Source of the DNA: Bacteroidota bacterium
GTDB taxonomy: Bacteria; Bacteroidota; Bacteroidia; Bacteroidales; F082
Length of the DNA stretch: 49,635 nt
NCBI GenBank assembly: GCA_024279935.1
Contig: JAJRQZ010000048.1
Span: 1 to 49,635, forward strand
Direction of reading: 5' to 3'
Shown here: positions 10,095 to 18,191 of the stretch, piece by piece
How the letters are laid out: each line of letters begins with the position of its first letter
How positions within the stretch are numbered: the stretch's first letter is position 1
Made by a program: the position numbers and the translations under genes
The notes under the pieces: generated by a model
Told to the model about the DNA's origin: nothing
Seen by the model: the letters and a program-made list of their open reading frames with translations, nothing else
The model's database searches: none

Positions 10095-11174
10095 TTATTT
10101 GTCCAAGGCATTTAATTTATTTTGCAGCTCCTTAATCTTCAGTTCCCTGCCCACAAATACCTTCATTGCGTTATTGAGTTCCTCGTTTTTTAATTCTAGT
10201 TCCTTGGTTCTTTCTTTTACTAATTGCTCAAGTTTTTCCCGGTATCTCTTTAACTCCTTTTCGGTTTGTTTGCGTTTGGTGACATCAAGTATTATGGCCG
10301 CAAACATAGGAGTCCCCATCTCAAATCTCAGAAGCTGCAGATGAACCTCCACGTCGTAAAGCGACTTGTCCTTCCGCTGATGAACGGTTTCGAAAACGAT
10401 TTCGTTTTCTTTTCCTTTGAGCAGAGGTTTTGCTAATTGCGCAAACGATTCTGGTGTAATTTCCGGCTTTATGTTTAAGGGGGTCATCGTTTTAAGCTCT
10501 TCCATTGAGAAGCCTAGGTTCGTCAGCGCAGAATTGTTAACTTGTATAAACCTTAGGTTTCCGGCATCGAAGAGATAAATTTCGTTCAGGGAATCCTCGA
10601 TTATACGGCTGAACCGCTCTATTTTTTCCTGTGCTTTTTTATTCACTTGCTTTTTTGTTTCAGTATATAACATTGAGTACCTGAATGTTAAGGCAAACAT
10701 GCCGCTCAGGGTCTGAAGGCCTTCTATAATTTGGCCTAGCTTGTCAGTTGACGGCAGGCCCAGGATAATAAAACCACCTATTATAGTGTTCTCGATTTGC
10801 ATAGGAAGCAGTAGCGAGTTTCGCAAACCTATTTTGGAGAGCCTTTCCTGAACCTCTGAGCCCTTATCTTCAGCAACGCTAACAACTGTTTTGTGCGAAT
10901 GTATCGTTTGGGCCAGATAATCAAACAACTCCTTATCGAGCAGTTCGCTGTCCTTCTCCGGTACTTGGGCTATCAAGGTATGGCCAACATGCTTAGTGCC
11001 GGAGAAGTTTTCGTTGCACCTATAAAGCGCGACGATCCCGGCCTTGGTGATATCCTTGATGTCCTTGAGCGTTTTTGGGATGGCCTTGGCAGGGTCCCCG
11101 GCATAAGACAATATGTCCTTTGTTAGCTGTGATGTCAGCTCCTTAAACTTGTTGCTGTAATATTTTGATTCCAT
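10095..11174 (-). CDS. GAF-PAS sensory protein with terminal coiled coil, no kinase domain
   Basis: This 359-residue soluble protein has a GAF-like domain at about 15-165 and a PAS/PAC module at about 180-300 (NEIYLFDAGNLRFIQVN; PAC end ILDVTKRKQTEKEL). A charged coiled coil runs from 300 to the end (EKLEQLVKERTKELELKNEEL). There is no HisKA, HATPase, receiver or other output domain and no sign of truncation in frame. Such a protein can work as a sensory partner that docks by its coil onto a kinase or onto CheR. It lies 15 bp after cheR and 55 bp before the membrane kinase, so it is very likely co-transcribed. Its role is inferred from context only. Confidence 0.88.
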   Translation of the reverse strand: MESKYYSNKFKELTSQLTKDILSYAGDPAKAIPKTLKDIKDITKAGIVALYRCNENFSGTKHVGHTLIAQVPEKDSELLDKELFDYLAQTIHSHKTVVSVAEDKGSEVQERLSKIGLRNSLLLPMQIENTIIGGFIILGLPSTDKLGQIIEGLQTLSGMFALTFRYSMLYTETKKQVNKKAQEKIERFSRIIEDSLNEIYLFDAGNLRFIQVNNSALTNLGFSMEELKTMTPLNIKPEITPESFAQLAKPLLKGKENEIVFETVHQRKDKSLYDVEVHLQLLRFEMGTPMFAAIILDVTKRKQTEKELKRYREKLEQLVKERTKELELKNEELNNAMKVFVGRELKIKELQNKLNALDK

Positions 11175-11189
11175 CTTCCTTGACTTTTA

Positions 11190-12017
11190 TTAAGCGATCT
11201 TTTTATATATTTTGCAACATTTGCTTTCTCTCCTGAATTTGCCTTTTAGTTCGGTGGGCGGCAGCTCTGCTTCGCCTAGTATCAGGAATCCATTTATTTT
11301 CAGTGATTTATATAACTTGTCGAAAATGACCCCCTGGCTTTCCCTTTCAAAATAAATTAAGACGTTTCGGCAGAAGACCATGTCGAAGCTTCCGTAAATG
11401 CTCTCTGGAGGGAAGATGTGGTTGATGTCGAGCAAATTGAAAAATGAAAACTTAACGGTTTTTTTAAGCTCGTCGTCAATTATGTATTTACCTGATTCCT
11501 CCTTGAAGTATGATTCGGCCATTCCAAGCTTAAGATTGTAAAGGCTTTGTTTGTCATAGACTCCGGATCTTCCCTTTGACAGCGCTTTCTTGTCGATGTC
11601 GGTCGCGAAAATTATGGTATCTAGGGCTGTTTTCTCTTTTTTAAGGAATTCGTTTACGGCCATCGCGATTGAATAAGCTTCCTCGCCGCGGGAACAGCCG
11701 GCTGACCAGATTCTTAAGAGCTCGTCTTTTTTTAATGTGATGGAATTAATAATAGTGTGGAGCACGATCCTTTCCAGGTATTCAAATACAAGCGGGTTCC
11801 TGAAGAAGTTGCTGACGTTTATTGTGAAAGCGTCGATTAATTCGTCCAGTTCCTCTGTATTGTTTTGTAAATATTCGAGATACTCAGCGGGCTTTCCGCA
11901 ATTTGTTTTAAACATTCTCTTTTGAGTCCTTCGCTCGAGCATAGGCCGGCGATATCCGGAAAAATCGAATCCGCGTTTTTCCGCAAGTAGTTTTAGTATG
12001 TGGTTTAAAGTATTCAT
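11190..12017 (-). CDS. CheR-type protein-glutamate O-methyltransferase
   Basis: This is a SAM-dependent methyltransferase of the CheR family (275 residues from the chosen start). The N-terminal helical part (MNTLNHILKLLAEKRG, YLEYLQNN) matches CheR_N. The catalytic domain has the SAM motif IWSAGCSRGEEAYSIAM, the acidic loop FATDIDKKAL and FDMVFCRNVLIYF. CheR enzymes methylate glutamates on chemoreceptors. No cheB, cheA, cheW or canonical receptor is in the window, so the target is unknown; kinases or the coil of the neighbouring membrane kinase are candidates. I chose ATG 12017 because family similarity begins there. In-frame ATGs also exist at 12026 and at 12116, the latter only 6 bp after the upstream stop, so a 308-residue product cannot be excluded. 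Confidence 0.9.
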   Translation of the reverse strand: MNTLNHILKLLAEKRGFDFSGYRRPMLERRTQKRMFKTNCGKPAEYLEYLQNNTEELDELIDAFTINVSNFFRNPLVFEYLERIVLHTIINSITLKKDELLRIWSAGCSRGEEAYSIAMAVNEFLKKEKTALDTIIFATDIDKKALSKGRSGVYDKQSLYNLKLGMAESYFKEESGKYIIDDELKKTVKFSFFNLLDINHIFPPESIYGSFDMVFCRNVLIYFERESQGVIFDKLYKSLKINGFLILGEAELPPTELKGKFRRESKCCKIYKKIA

Positions 12018-12122
12018 TATGTACATTCTACGCTTAGCATTCCTTTGATGCAAATTCATCACGAAAATTGATGTGCAAAAAGTTCGTCGCCTCGGTATTC
12101 CAAAGTCTTTAGCCATAAACTT

Positions 12123-15100
12123 TTATCCGTCAGCCAGCCTTTCTATCATCGCTATAAACATGTCTTTGTCAATAGGTTTGGCAATATAGTCGTTGCAGCC
12201 TGCCTCCAAGGCTTTTTCGCGGTCGCCCACTAGCGCATAAGCGGTCTGGGCAATAATTATAACATCTTTGTTGAACTTCCTTATTTCTTTTACGGCTTCA
12301 TAGCCGTCCATTACCGGCATTTTTATATCCATCAGTATTATATCGGTTTCCGGATTTGAGGCCATGAGGTAAACAGCTTGCTTCCCGTTTTTTGCATGTA
12401 GTATGTCGAAATCCAGTTCGTTGAGTACAATGGTGATGTACATGTCCGAGACTTCTTCGTCCTCAACAATCAGTATCTTGAGCTTCTTGTCGGCTTTGAG
12501 CGGTTTTTCTTGAGTGTTGATTTGTTTTTTTCCTTCAATGGGATCAAGATTGCGGGCTATGGTGAAATAAAATACCGAGCCTTTTCCAACTTCTGATTCA
12601 AGCCAGATTTTGCCGCCCAGCAGTTCTATATACCCTGATGCGATCGACAGGCCCAGGCCGGAGCCTTCATAAACGCCGCGGTCTTCTATATCGGCCTGCA
12701 CAAACCTCTCGAAGATAGCCTTTTGTCGATCCCTTGGTATTCCTATGCCCTGGTCTTTCACATAAAATTCCAAGCATTCGTCCTTTAGGACATATCCAAT
12801 ATTTATTTGGCCCTTATTTGAGTATTTGATGGCATTTTTTATCAGGTTGCTGAGGATCGCATAAAATTTTTGACGGTCGGTTTCCAGAAAAACATCACCG
12901 CCGGGATGTTCGTCGATGAACAAATCAATACCCTTGTTGTTCGCTTCCTTTTCGAAAAAGACCTTTAGCTCTAACAGTTCGGAATTGACGTCGAATTTTG
13001 ATATCTCGTTTTTTGCCTGTTTTGTTTCCAGCATGGATATGTCAACGATAGCGTTCAGCGTGTTTAGCATACGGTTGCCGCTTTTTAATATCACGTTGAG
13101 GTACGACTCTTGTTTTTCCCATGAGAGGTCAGGCCTTTTAAGCAGGCTTGCGAATCCCATTATCCCACTCATAGGAGTCTTTATCTCGTGACTCACGTTG
13201 TGGAGGAAAGCGGTTTTCAAGCGATCCGATTCGGTAACTTTCTCCAATGCCAGCCTTAGCTTGTTCTCTGTTTTTTTTTGTAAGGTAACGTCCCGGTGGA
13301 AAGCAACGATGTTTGTGCTGCCCTCTATTTGTATGGGGCAAGCGATAACGTCCATTGTTATTATCTGCCCGTTTTTATGATAATGTTCTATCTCGAACCT
13401 CTGTGTTTCACCCAATAAAATCTTTTTTAACCGCCCGGGAACTTTTGATTTTGTTTGTGGTGCATCCAGTTCGTTGATATTGAGGTTCCTGATCTCGTCC
13501 ATAGTATGCCCGTGCATTTTAGCGAATGATTCGTTGGCAACTATAATGTTCCCTGTTTTGTCGATGATTATTATTCCGTCGCCCGCGTTCTCGGATAGTG
13601 TTTTGTATTGATGTTCGCTTTTCTCCAAGGCCAATTCCGTTAATCTTCTTTGTGTTATGTTCTCCACAACGGACAAGATTTGATGGATTTCTCCTTTGTC
13701 ATCCGTTAGAGGCACGGTTTTGTAAAGTTGGAATTGGTTGTTTATAAACAGCTCGAACGATTGTTCCTCGCCCATGAAGGTCCTCTTGTAATATTGTTTC
13801 ACTATAGCTGCCTTATCGTCAAAAACCTGCTCCAGGCTTAAACCGACAAAATCATCGGGATCGAGTTTTTGCTTGCTGAATTCCTGTCCGGCGGAGAAGC
13901 CGATACTGAAGTCTTCGTTTATTATCGAGAGGAATGAATTGGGGTAGTTTTCGGCTATTTTGCGCAAAAGTCTCTCGTTATCCTTTAGCTTTTTTTCCGA
14001 TTGCTTTCTTAAAATCAGTTCCAGGCTCGCTTGTGCCAGGTGCTTAACGATTTCAATGTCGGCGTCGTCGTAGGATATCTCTTTGTTTCCAAGCCCGACA
14101 ACACACTTTATCTCGTCTCCCCTGAAAATGGGGATCAACAACTCCCTGGTTATCGGTGCCCGTTCTTTGGAGGATTCCTTTTTTAATCTTGTGTTTTCAT
14201 ATTCGTTGTTGATTATGGTTTCCCGTTTATTTATGCAGTCGGTCAGGGCACTGCCCATAGAGAAAGGGTAGTTGCGGTTTTTCAAGTCTGTTATGTCCTT
14301 ATTATCAGCTGATTGTCCTGTCATATCCCCAGGCAGCGCATTAAGCTTGCCGTCTTCAACGAAATGAAAAAAACTGACATTGCTTGAAGTCAGCTCTTCC
14401 ACCATATCAAGAAATTTGCCGGTGAGATCCTCAATGGTATGATTTAAGGAGTATTTGATAAGATTCAGATGTGCTTTGCGCAGATCCTCGGAGCGTTTTC
14501 TCTTGGTTACGTTTTGAAAAACGCAATATGTTTGCTTAAAAGCCCCATCGTCGGTATAAGCCGCTCGCCCTTCCAGCGCAATATCGATAAAAAGCCCGTT
14601 TTTATGCTTTAGCTTAAAGGGGATATTATGTACAAGCCCTATCTTTTTAAGGACCGGGAAGTTTTTCGTAAAAGTTTTTCTGTCATCCTGGTGAAGGAAA
14701 TCCCCTATCCACTTTCCGACAACTTCATTGCGGTCGTACCCAAGCATGTTCAGCCACTCGGGGTTGATATCAATGATGTTTCCTTCGCCGTTCAGGGATT
14801 GGTACGGCAAAGGGGCAAAATCGTAGAGGGTTTTATATTTCTGTTCGCTTTCAAGTAAGCGCGAAGATTTTTGTTCAATGCTTTTCTTTAGTTTTTTCTT
14901 GTCGCTCCTGAGTTTGTCCTCGGCTCTTTTTATCCTGAGCATCACCCTTATCTGGGCTCTAAGCTCGATGGGGTCGATGGGTTTCGCCACAAATGCGTCG
15001 GCACCCATTTCCAGGCACCTCACGCGGGTTTCCATGTCGCATTTTATTGCCGTGAGCATTATGATCGGGATATGTTTTGTTTTATTGTCTTTCTTTAGTT

Positions 15101-15302
15101 TTTTACAAACCTCATAACCGTCCATCCCGGGCATTATAATATCCAATAATATAGTGTCGGGTAAATGTTTATGTGCAAGCTTTATGCCTTCCCCGCCTGT
15201 GGTAGCAGTCAATAAATCAACATTTTTCATGCTTCCCTTCAAAACAGCCTTCAAACTGATTAGGTTGTCGTTTTGATCATCGATGGCAAGAAGTTTCATC
15301 AT
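12123..15302 (-). CDS. Hybrid sensor histidine kinase REC-PAS-GAF-PAS-PAS-HisKA-HATPase-REC
   Basis: This is the first gene of the sensor cluster (1059 residues, soluble). It has a receiver at 1-125 (Asp54, LLDIIMPGMDG; Lys107), PAS/PAC at about 155-275, and a GAF domain at about 285-435. Two more PAS modules lie at about 445-555 and 565-680. HisKA has the H-box SHEIKTPMSGIMGF (His705). HATPase_c carries NLIKNAIKY, DQGIGIP and GSGLGL. The C-terminal receiver has Asp992 and AKPID. Two ATG codons in tandem open the frame. A 16-bp palindrome lies 33 bp upstream. Its architecture and receiver sequence mark it as a paralogue of the kinases at 3814-7008 and 252-3760. Confidence 0.95.
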   Translation of the reverse strand: MMKLLAIDDQNDNLISLKAVLKGSMKNVDLLTATTGGEGIKLAHKHLPDTILLDIIMPGMDGYEVCKKLKKDNKTKHIPIIMLTAIKCDMETRVRCLEMGADAFVAKPIDPIELRAQIRVMLRIKRAEDKLRSDKKKLKKSIEQKSSRLLESEQKYKTLYDFAPLPYQSLNGEGNIIDINPEWLNMLGYDRNEVVGKWIGDFLHQDDRKTFTKNFPVLKKIGLVHNIPFKLKHKNGLFIDIALEGRAAYTDDGAFKQTYCVFQNVTKRKRSEDLRKAHLNLIKYSLNHTIEDLTGKFLDMVEELTSSNVSFFHFVEDGKLNALPGDMTGQSADNKDITDLKNRNYPFSMGSALTDCINKRETIINNEYENTRLKKESSKERAPITRELLIPIFRGDEIKCVVGLGNKEISYDDADIEIVKHLAQASLELILRKQSEKKLKDNERLLRKIAENYPNSFLSIINEDFSIGFSAGQEFSKQKLDPDDFVGLSLEQVFDDKAAIVKQYYKRTFMGEEQSFELFINNQFQLYKTVPLTDDKGEIHQILSVVENITQRRLTELALEKSEHQYKTLSENAGDGIIIIDKTGNIIVANESFAKMHGHTMDEIRNLNINELDAPQTKSKVPGRLKKILLGETQRFEIEHYHKNGQIITMDVIACPIQIEGSTNIVAFHRDVTLQKKTENKLRLALEKVTESDRLKTAFLHNVSHEIKTPMSGIMGFASLLKRPDLSWEKQESYLNVILKSGNRMLNTLNAIVDISMLETKQAKNEISKFDVNSELLELKVFFEKEANNKGIDLFIDEHPGGDVFLETDRQKFYAILSNLIKNAIKYSNKGQINIGYVLKDECLEFYVKDQGIGIPRDRQKAIFERFVQADIEDRGVYEGSGLGLSIASGYIELLGGKIWLESEVGKGSVFYFTIARNLDPIEGKKQINTQEKPLKADKKLKILIVEDEEVSDMYITIVLNELDFDILHAKNGKQAVYLMASNPETDIILMDIKMPVMDGYEAVKEIRKFNKDVIIIAQTAYALVGDREKALEAGCNDYIAKPIDKDMFIAMIERLADG

Positions 15303-15334
15303 GACTAGCGGTATTAATTGTTGATTTCATTAAT

Positions 15335-15350
15335 TATATAGCGCTATATA
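15335..15350. promoter_or_regulatory. Perfect 16-bp palindrome upstream of the sensor cluster
   Basis: The sequence TATATAGCGCTATATA is its own reverse complement. It lies 33 bp upstream of the first ATG of the cluster, inside a 250-bp gap (15303-15552) that otherwise holds only a possible -7 element (TAGTTTTG on the minus strand, 15441-15448) without a convincing -33 partner. The position suits an operator for a dimeric regulator or a core promoter overlap. The function is inferred from symmetry and position only. Confidence 0.45.
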
Positions 15351-15552
15351 CTTGACCGAACATTTTTTGAAGTAGTATTAATGCGCCGGAAATCAATGAA
15401 TTAAGCAATAAATGTCACACAATAGCCATTGTTTGTTTGTCAAAACTAAGGATAAAACATTTAGAAACCCAGACCTGTTTCTTATTTAGACTGGGTTGAA
15501 ATAAGCCTTAAGGGATTATGGATGCATGTTTTTTTGGGGGGAACGGGATTCA

Positions 15553-16197
15553 TTAAGGCAGCACATACTTAAAAACAGCAATAAAATGTGCAAAGCTGCC
15601 AAGCAAGACCCATATATGGAAGATGGCATGGTTATATGGCATTTTGTTCAGGAGGTAGAAGACCGCACCAATGGAATAGGATATACCACCGCCGAGAAGC
15701 CACATTAAACCATCGAAAGGGAGGGCTTCGTTCATTGGTTTGATGGCAATAATTATCAACCATCCCATCAACACATAAATGATTGCCGACAAAAAATCGT
15801 ATTTGCCTGTATTAAAAATCTTGAAAACCACACCTCCGATGGCCAGGGCCCAGATGAGCCCGAGCAGGCTCCATCCCCATGGGCCTCTTAATGTAACCAA
15901 CAGGAATGGCGTATATGTTCCGGCGATCAGGAAATAAATTGCAGAGTGGTCAAAAATATTCAGTTTGTTGCGCAGTTTTTGTTTGCGCGCTATATGAAAC
16001 AAAGTGGATGCAAGATATAGTGTGACCAGGCTAAAGCCGTAAATGCTAAAGCTTACGATATGCCATGCGTTTCCTTTAATGCTTGCATAAACCACTAATA
16101 AGGCGAGTGCTGCAATGCTCAAGAGAAACCCTAAGCCATGGGTTATGACGTTTAACAACTCCTCTATTTTAGGGTAGGGCCTGGCATCTTTCATCAT
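15553..16197 (-). CDS. trhA: Hemolysin III / TrhA family membrane protein (PAQR-like)
   Basis: This 214-residue integral membrane protein has about seven TM helices. Family landmarks include THGLGF near the N terminus, LFHIA, FDHSAIYFLIAGTYTPF, and a C-terminal HIWVLLGSFAHF. The conserved histidines and acidic residue match the PAQR/hemolysin III superfamily, whose bacterial members are linked to membrane fluidity homeostasis; the old hemolysin name comes from heterologous tests. I chose the ATG at 16197 (ATGATG) rather than the upstream TTG at 16233, which adds a non-conserved leader. It stands 92 bp downstream of hemD on the same strand. Confidence 0.92.
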   Translation of the reverse strand: MMKDARPYPKIEELLNVITHGLGFLLSIAALALLVVYASIKGNAWHIVSFSIYGFSLVTLYLASTLFHIARKQKLRNKLNIFDHSAIYFLIAGTYTPFLLVTLRGPWGWSLLGLIWALAIGGVVFKIFNTGKYDFLSAIIYVLMGWLIIIAIKPMNEALPFDGLMWLLGGGISYSIGAVFYLLNKMPYNHAIFHIWVLLGSFAHFIAVFKYVLP

Positions 16198-16289
16198 AGT
16201 GTTCTTTTTTGTTCCATAACAAACTTGCGTCAATATTGTTGCACTGCGATAATATTTTTATCACAGAATAAATAAAAAACAAAAGTCGT

Positions 16290-17057
16290 TTATTTCGACT
16301 TGCGGCGTCTCTGTTTATTTGCAACTTCAAGGTATTGGTCTATCGCCATTGTCATAGAGGGTGCTGTTTTTGTTGGTGCGGGGATGTTTAGCTTCAAGCC
16401 TTCTTTTTCAATTGCTTTTTTTGTGGTGGGCCCGAAGGCAGCAATGACCTGTTCGCCTTGTTCATAATCCGGGAAGTTGAACTTCAATGATTCGACGCCT
16501 GCCGGGCTGAAGAATATCAGCATCTGGTATTTATTGATGTCGATATCTTTCAAATCGCTGGGAACTGTTCGGTAAATAATAGTTCTTGTATAGTCAATGT
16601 TCCCAGAATCAAGCATTTTAAACATGCTCAGGTTGTTTACGTCTGAGGAAGGTACAATATACTTTTCGTCGGGGTTCTTGCTAATCAGGTCCATGAGATG
16701 GGCAAACGTTTGCTTGCCATAAAAGATCTTCCTTTTTCTATATTGAACATATTTTTGAAGATAATATGCTGTTGATTCGGAAATGCAGAAATACTTGAGC
16801 GAGTCGGGGACTTCAAAACGCATCTCCTTGGCCATGCGGAAAAAGTGGTTTACAGCATGCTTGCTGGTCAAGATCACTGCTGTATGATCGTTGAAGCTGC
16901 CCTTTGCCCTTCTGAATTCCTGAGCCGAAACGCCTTCGATGGTTATAAATTTACGGAAATCTATTTCTAGTTTATAGTTGCGACATAGTTCGCCATAAGG
17001 CGACTTCTCCAGGTCGGCGGGTTGTGGCTGAGATACTAAAATATTTTTTACCTTCAC
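16290..17057 (-). CDS. hemD: Uroporphyrinogen-III synthase
   Basis: This 255-residue protein is of the HemD family, which cyclises hydroxymethylbilane to uroporphyrinogen III in haem and corrinoid biosynthesis. The two-lobed HemD fold is recognisable from the N-terminal start KNILVSQPQP. The central AVILTSKHAVNHFF lobe and C-terminal motifs follow (YQMLIFFSPAGVESL; VIAAFGPTTKKAIEKEG). The basic tail (NKQRRRKSK) is not part of the catalytic core. HemD is poorly conserved and the assignment rests on pattern, length and the neighbouring DUF4271 gene, a pairing I recall as common in Bacteroidota. No other haem genes are in the window. Confidence 0.85.
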   Translation of the reverse strand: MKVKNILVSQPQPADLEKSPYGELCRNYKLEIDFRKFITIEGVSAQEFRRAKGSFNDHTAVILTSKHAVNHFFRMAKEMRFEVPDSLKYFCISESTAYYLQKYVQYRKRKIFYGKQTFAHLMDLISKNPDEKYIVPSSDVNNLSMFKMLDSGNIDYTRTIIYRTVPSDLKDIDINKYQMLIFFSPAGVESLKFNFPDYEQGEQVIAAFGPTTKKAIEKEGLKLNIPAPTKTAPSMTMAIDQYLEVANKQRRRKSK

Positions 17058-17103
17058 TTTTTCCTGCTTTTGTTCTCTTAATACTTAAATTCCTCATCCC
17101 GTT

Positions 17104-17898
17104 TCACAACGGAAAAACCTGACTTTTCAAAAGTTTTATAACCAATAAAAATGGTATAAATTCGAGCGTGCAAAGGTATAAAATAATATGAAACCACGAA
17201 AATTTTGTAATCCTTGATCCGATAGCCATCGCAAACACCCATCTGCTAATAATAAACAATAGCATTAAAAGGCCGCCGAAACCGATTATAAATGATAAAT
17301 CGGTATAAATAAAAACGAATAAAAGAGGCAAGACGGCCAAGCCAAGCATTTTTTCCAGGCTATTGAGCAGCTTGTTGTGCGCTTTCCCCATTGCCTTTGT
17401 CGCAAACAACCACGCTGTTGCCGCAACAAATATCTGCCTAAATAAAATGTAGGACGTTATAATGGATATCAACAGAAACAATGTGTTGCCGCTTAGGCCA
17501 ATGTTGAGATAGCCTGGGATTAAATTGTTGAGTAAAAGCATTATCAAGACAGGGGTTACGATGATGAAATTCAGGTATAACAATGCGTTTATTAACATAC
17601 CGGCTTTATTGGCCCCCGATTCCCAATTTCTTTTTAACGGATTAGTGGCCAAGGCCGTGAAATTCCCCCTGATAAGGTCAGGTGCAAAATACCAAACCGC
17701 CGAAATGAAGAGCATTAAGGCTAAAAGGGCAATGCCTAAGATGCTTGCCTCGGGATTATGGCTCACCGATTGGATGTTTATTTGCGGGCTGCCGCTAAAA
17801 AACCCCACAGTATCTGTTTTTAACGGAGCCTGGTTTAGTTCATCGATAAAATATGAATGCTGTATAAAATGTCCTATGCTATCGTTCATCCCGGTCAT
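17104..17898 (-). CDS. DUF4271 domain membrane protein
   Basis: This 264-residue protein (from ATG 17898) has about six to seven TM helices: about 55-75 of the shortened protein, then LLYLNFIIVTPVLIMLLL, FLLISIITSYILF, LAVLPLLFVFIYTDLSFI, LLMLLFIISRWVF and the C-terminal LYLCTLEFIPFLLVIKLL. Its tail pattern (YLCTLEFIPFLLVIK) fits DUF4271, a Bacteroidota family of unknown function found near hemD. The ORF opens 123 bp further upstream at 18021, but that leader is hydrophilic and unlike the family. ATG 17889 is also possible. The gap to hemD is 46 bp, consistent with co-transcription. Confidence 0.82.
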   Translation of the reverse strand: MTGMNDSIGHFIQHSYFIDELNQAPLKTDTVGFFSGSPQINIQSVSHNPEASILGIALLALMLFISAVWYFAPDLIRGNFTALATNPLKRNWESGANKAGMLINALLYLNFIIVTPVLIMLLLNNLIPGYLNIGLSGNTLFLLISIITSYILFRQIFVAATAWLFATKAMGKAHNKLLNSLEKMLGLAVLPLLFVFIYTDLSFIIGFGGLLMLLFIISRWVFAMAIGSRITKFSWFHIILYLCTLEFIPFLLVIKLLKSQVFPL

Positions 17899-18191
17899 CA
17901 ATATTATTGTGGCTTTTGCCCTTGCAAAGTTGCGATTTTTTTGTTTATGCGGTAAATGAGGGGAAAACAAATAAAAAGCCTTAAAATAATTATTTGGAAA
18001 GCAAAAAGGCGAGCCGTGCAAATTAATAAATTAATTGATTGATTTTTCAAAAACTATGCAGTAAAACATCTTATTTAGATTGCCGATAAATTACAAAATC
18101 AATTGCGTTAATATGCTAAAGTATTGATAATAATTCGTATTATTGTTAACTAATTAACAGGGGTTATTTATTAATATAAATTTTAGTGATT

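Noticed and set aside
779-10115. Numerous plus-strand ORFs opposite the kinase genes
   Set aside because: They are antisense shadows of long, clearly coding minus-strand genes and show no conserved motifs.
12018-12116. Extra 33-residue N terminus for CheR
   Set aside because: The sequence is unlike CheR, which starts at MNTLNHIL. It was kept only as a possible alternative because ATG 12116 is so close to the upstream stop.
15441-15448. Promoter of the sensor cluster (TAGTTTTG on the minus strand)
   Set aside because: It is about 140 bp from the start codon with no -33 box. It is mentioned with the palindrome but not called as a feature.
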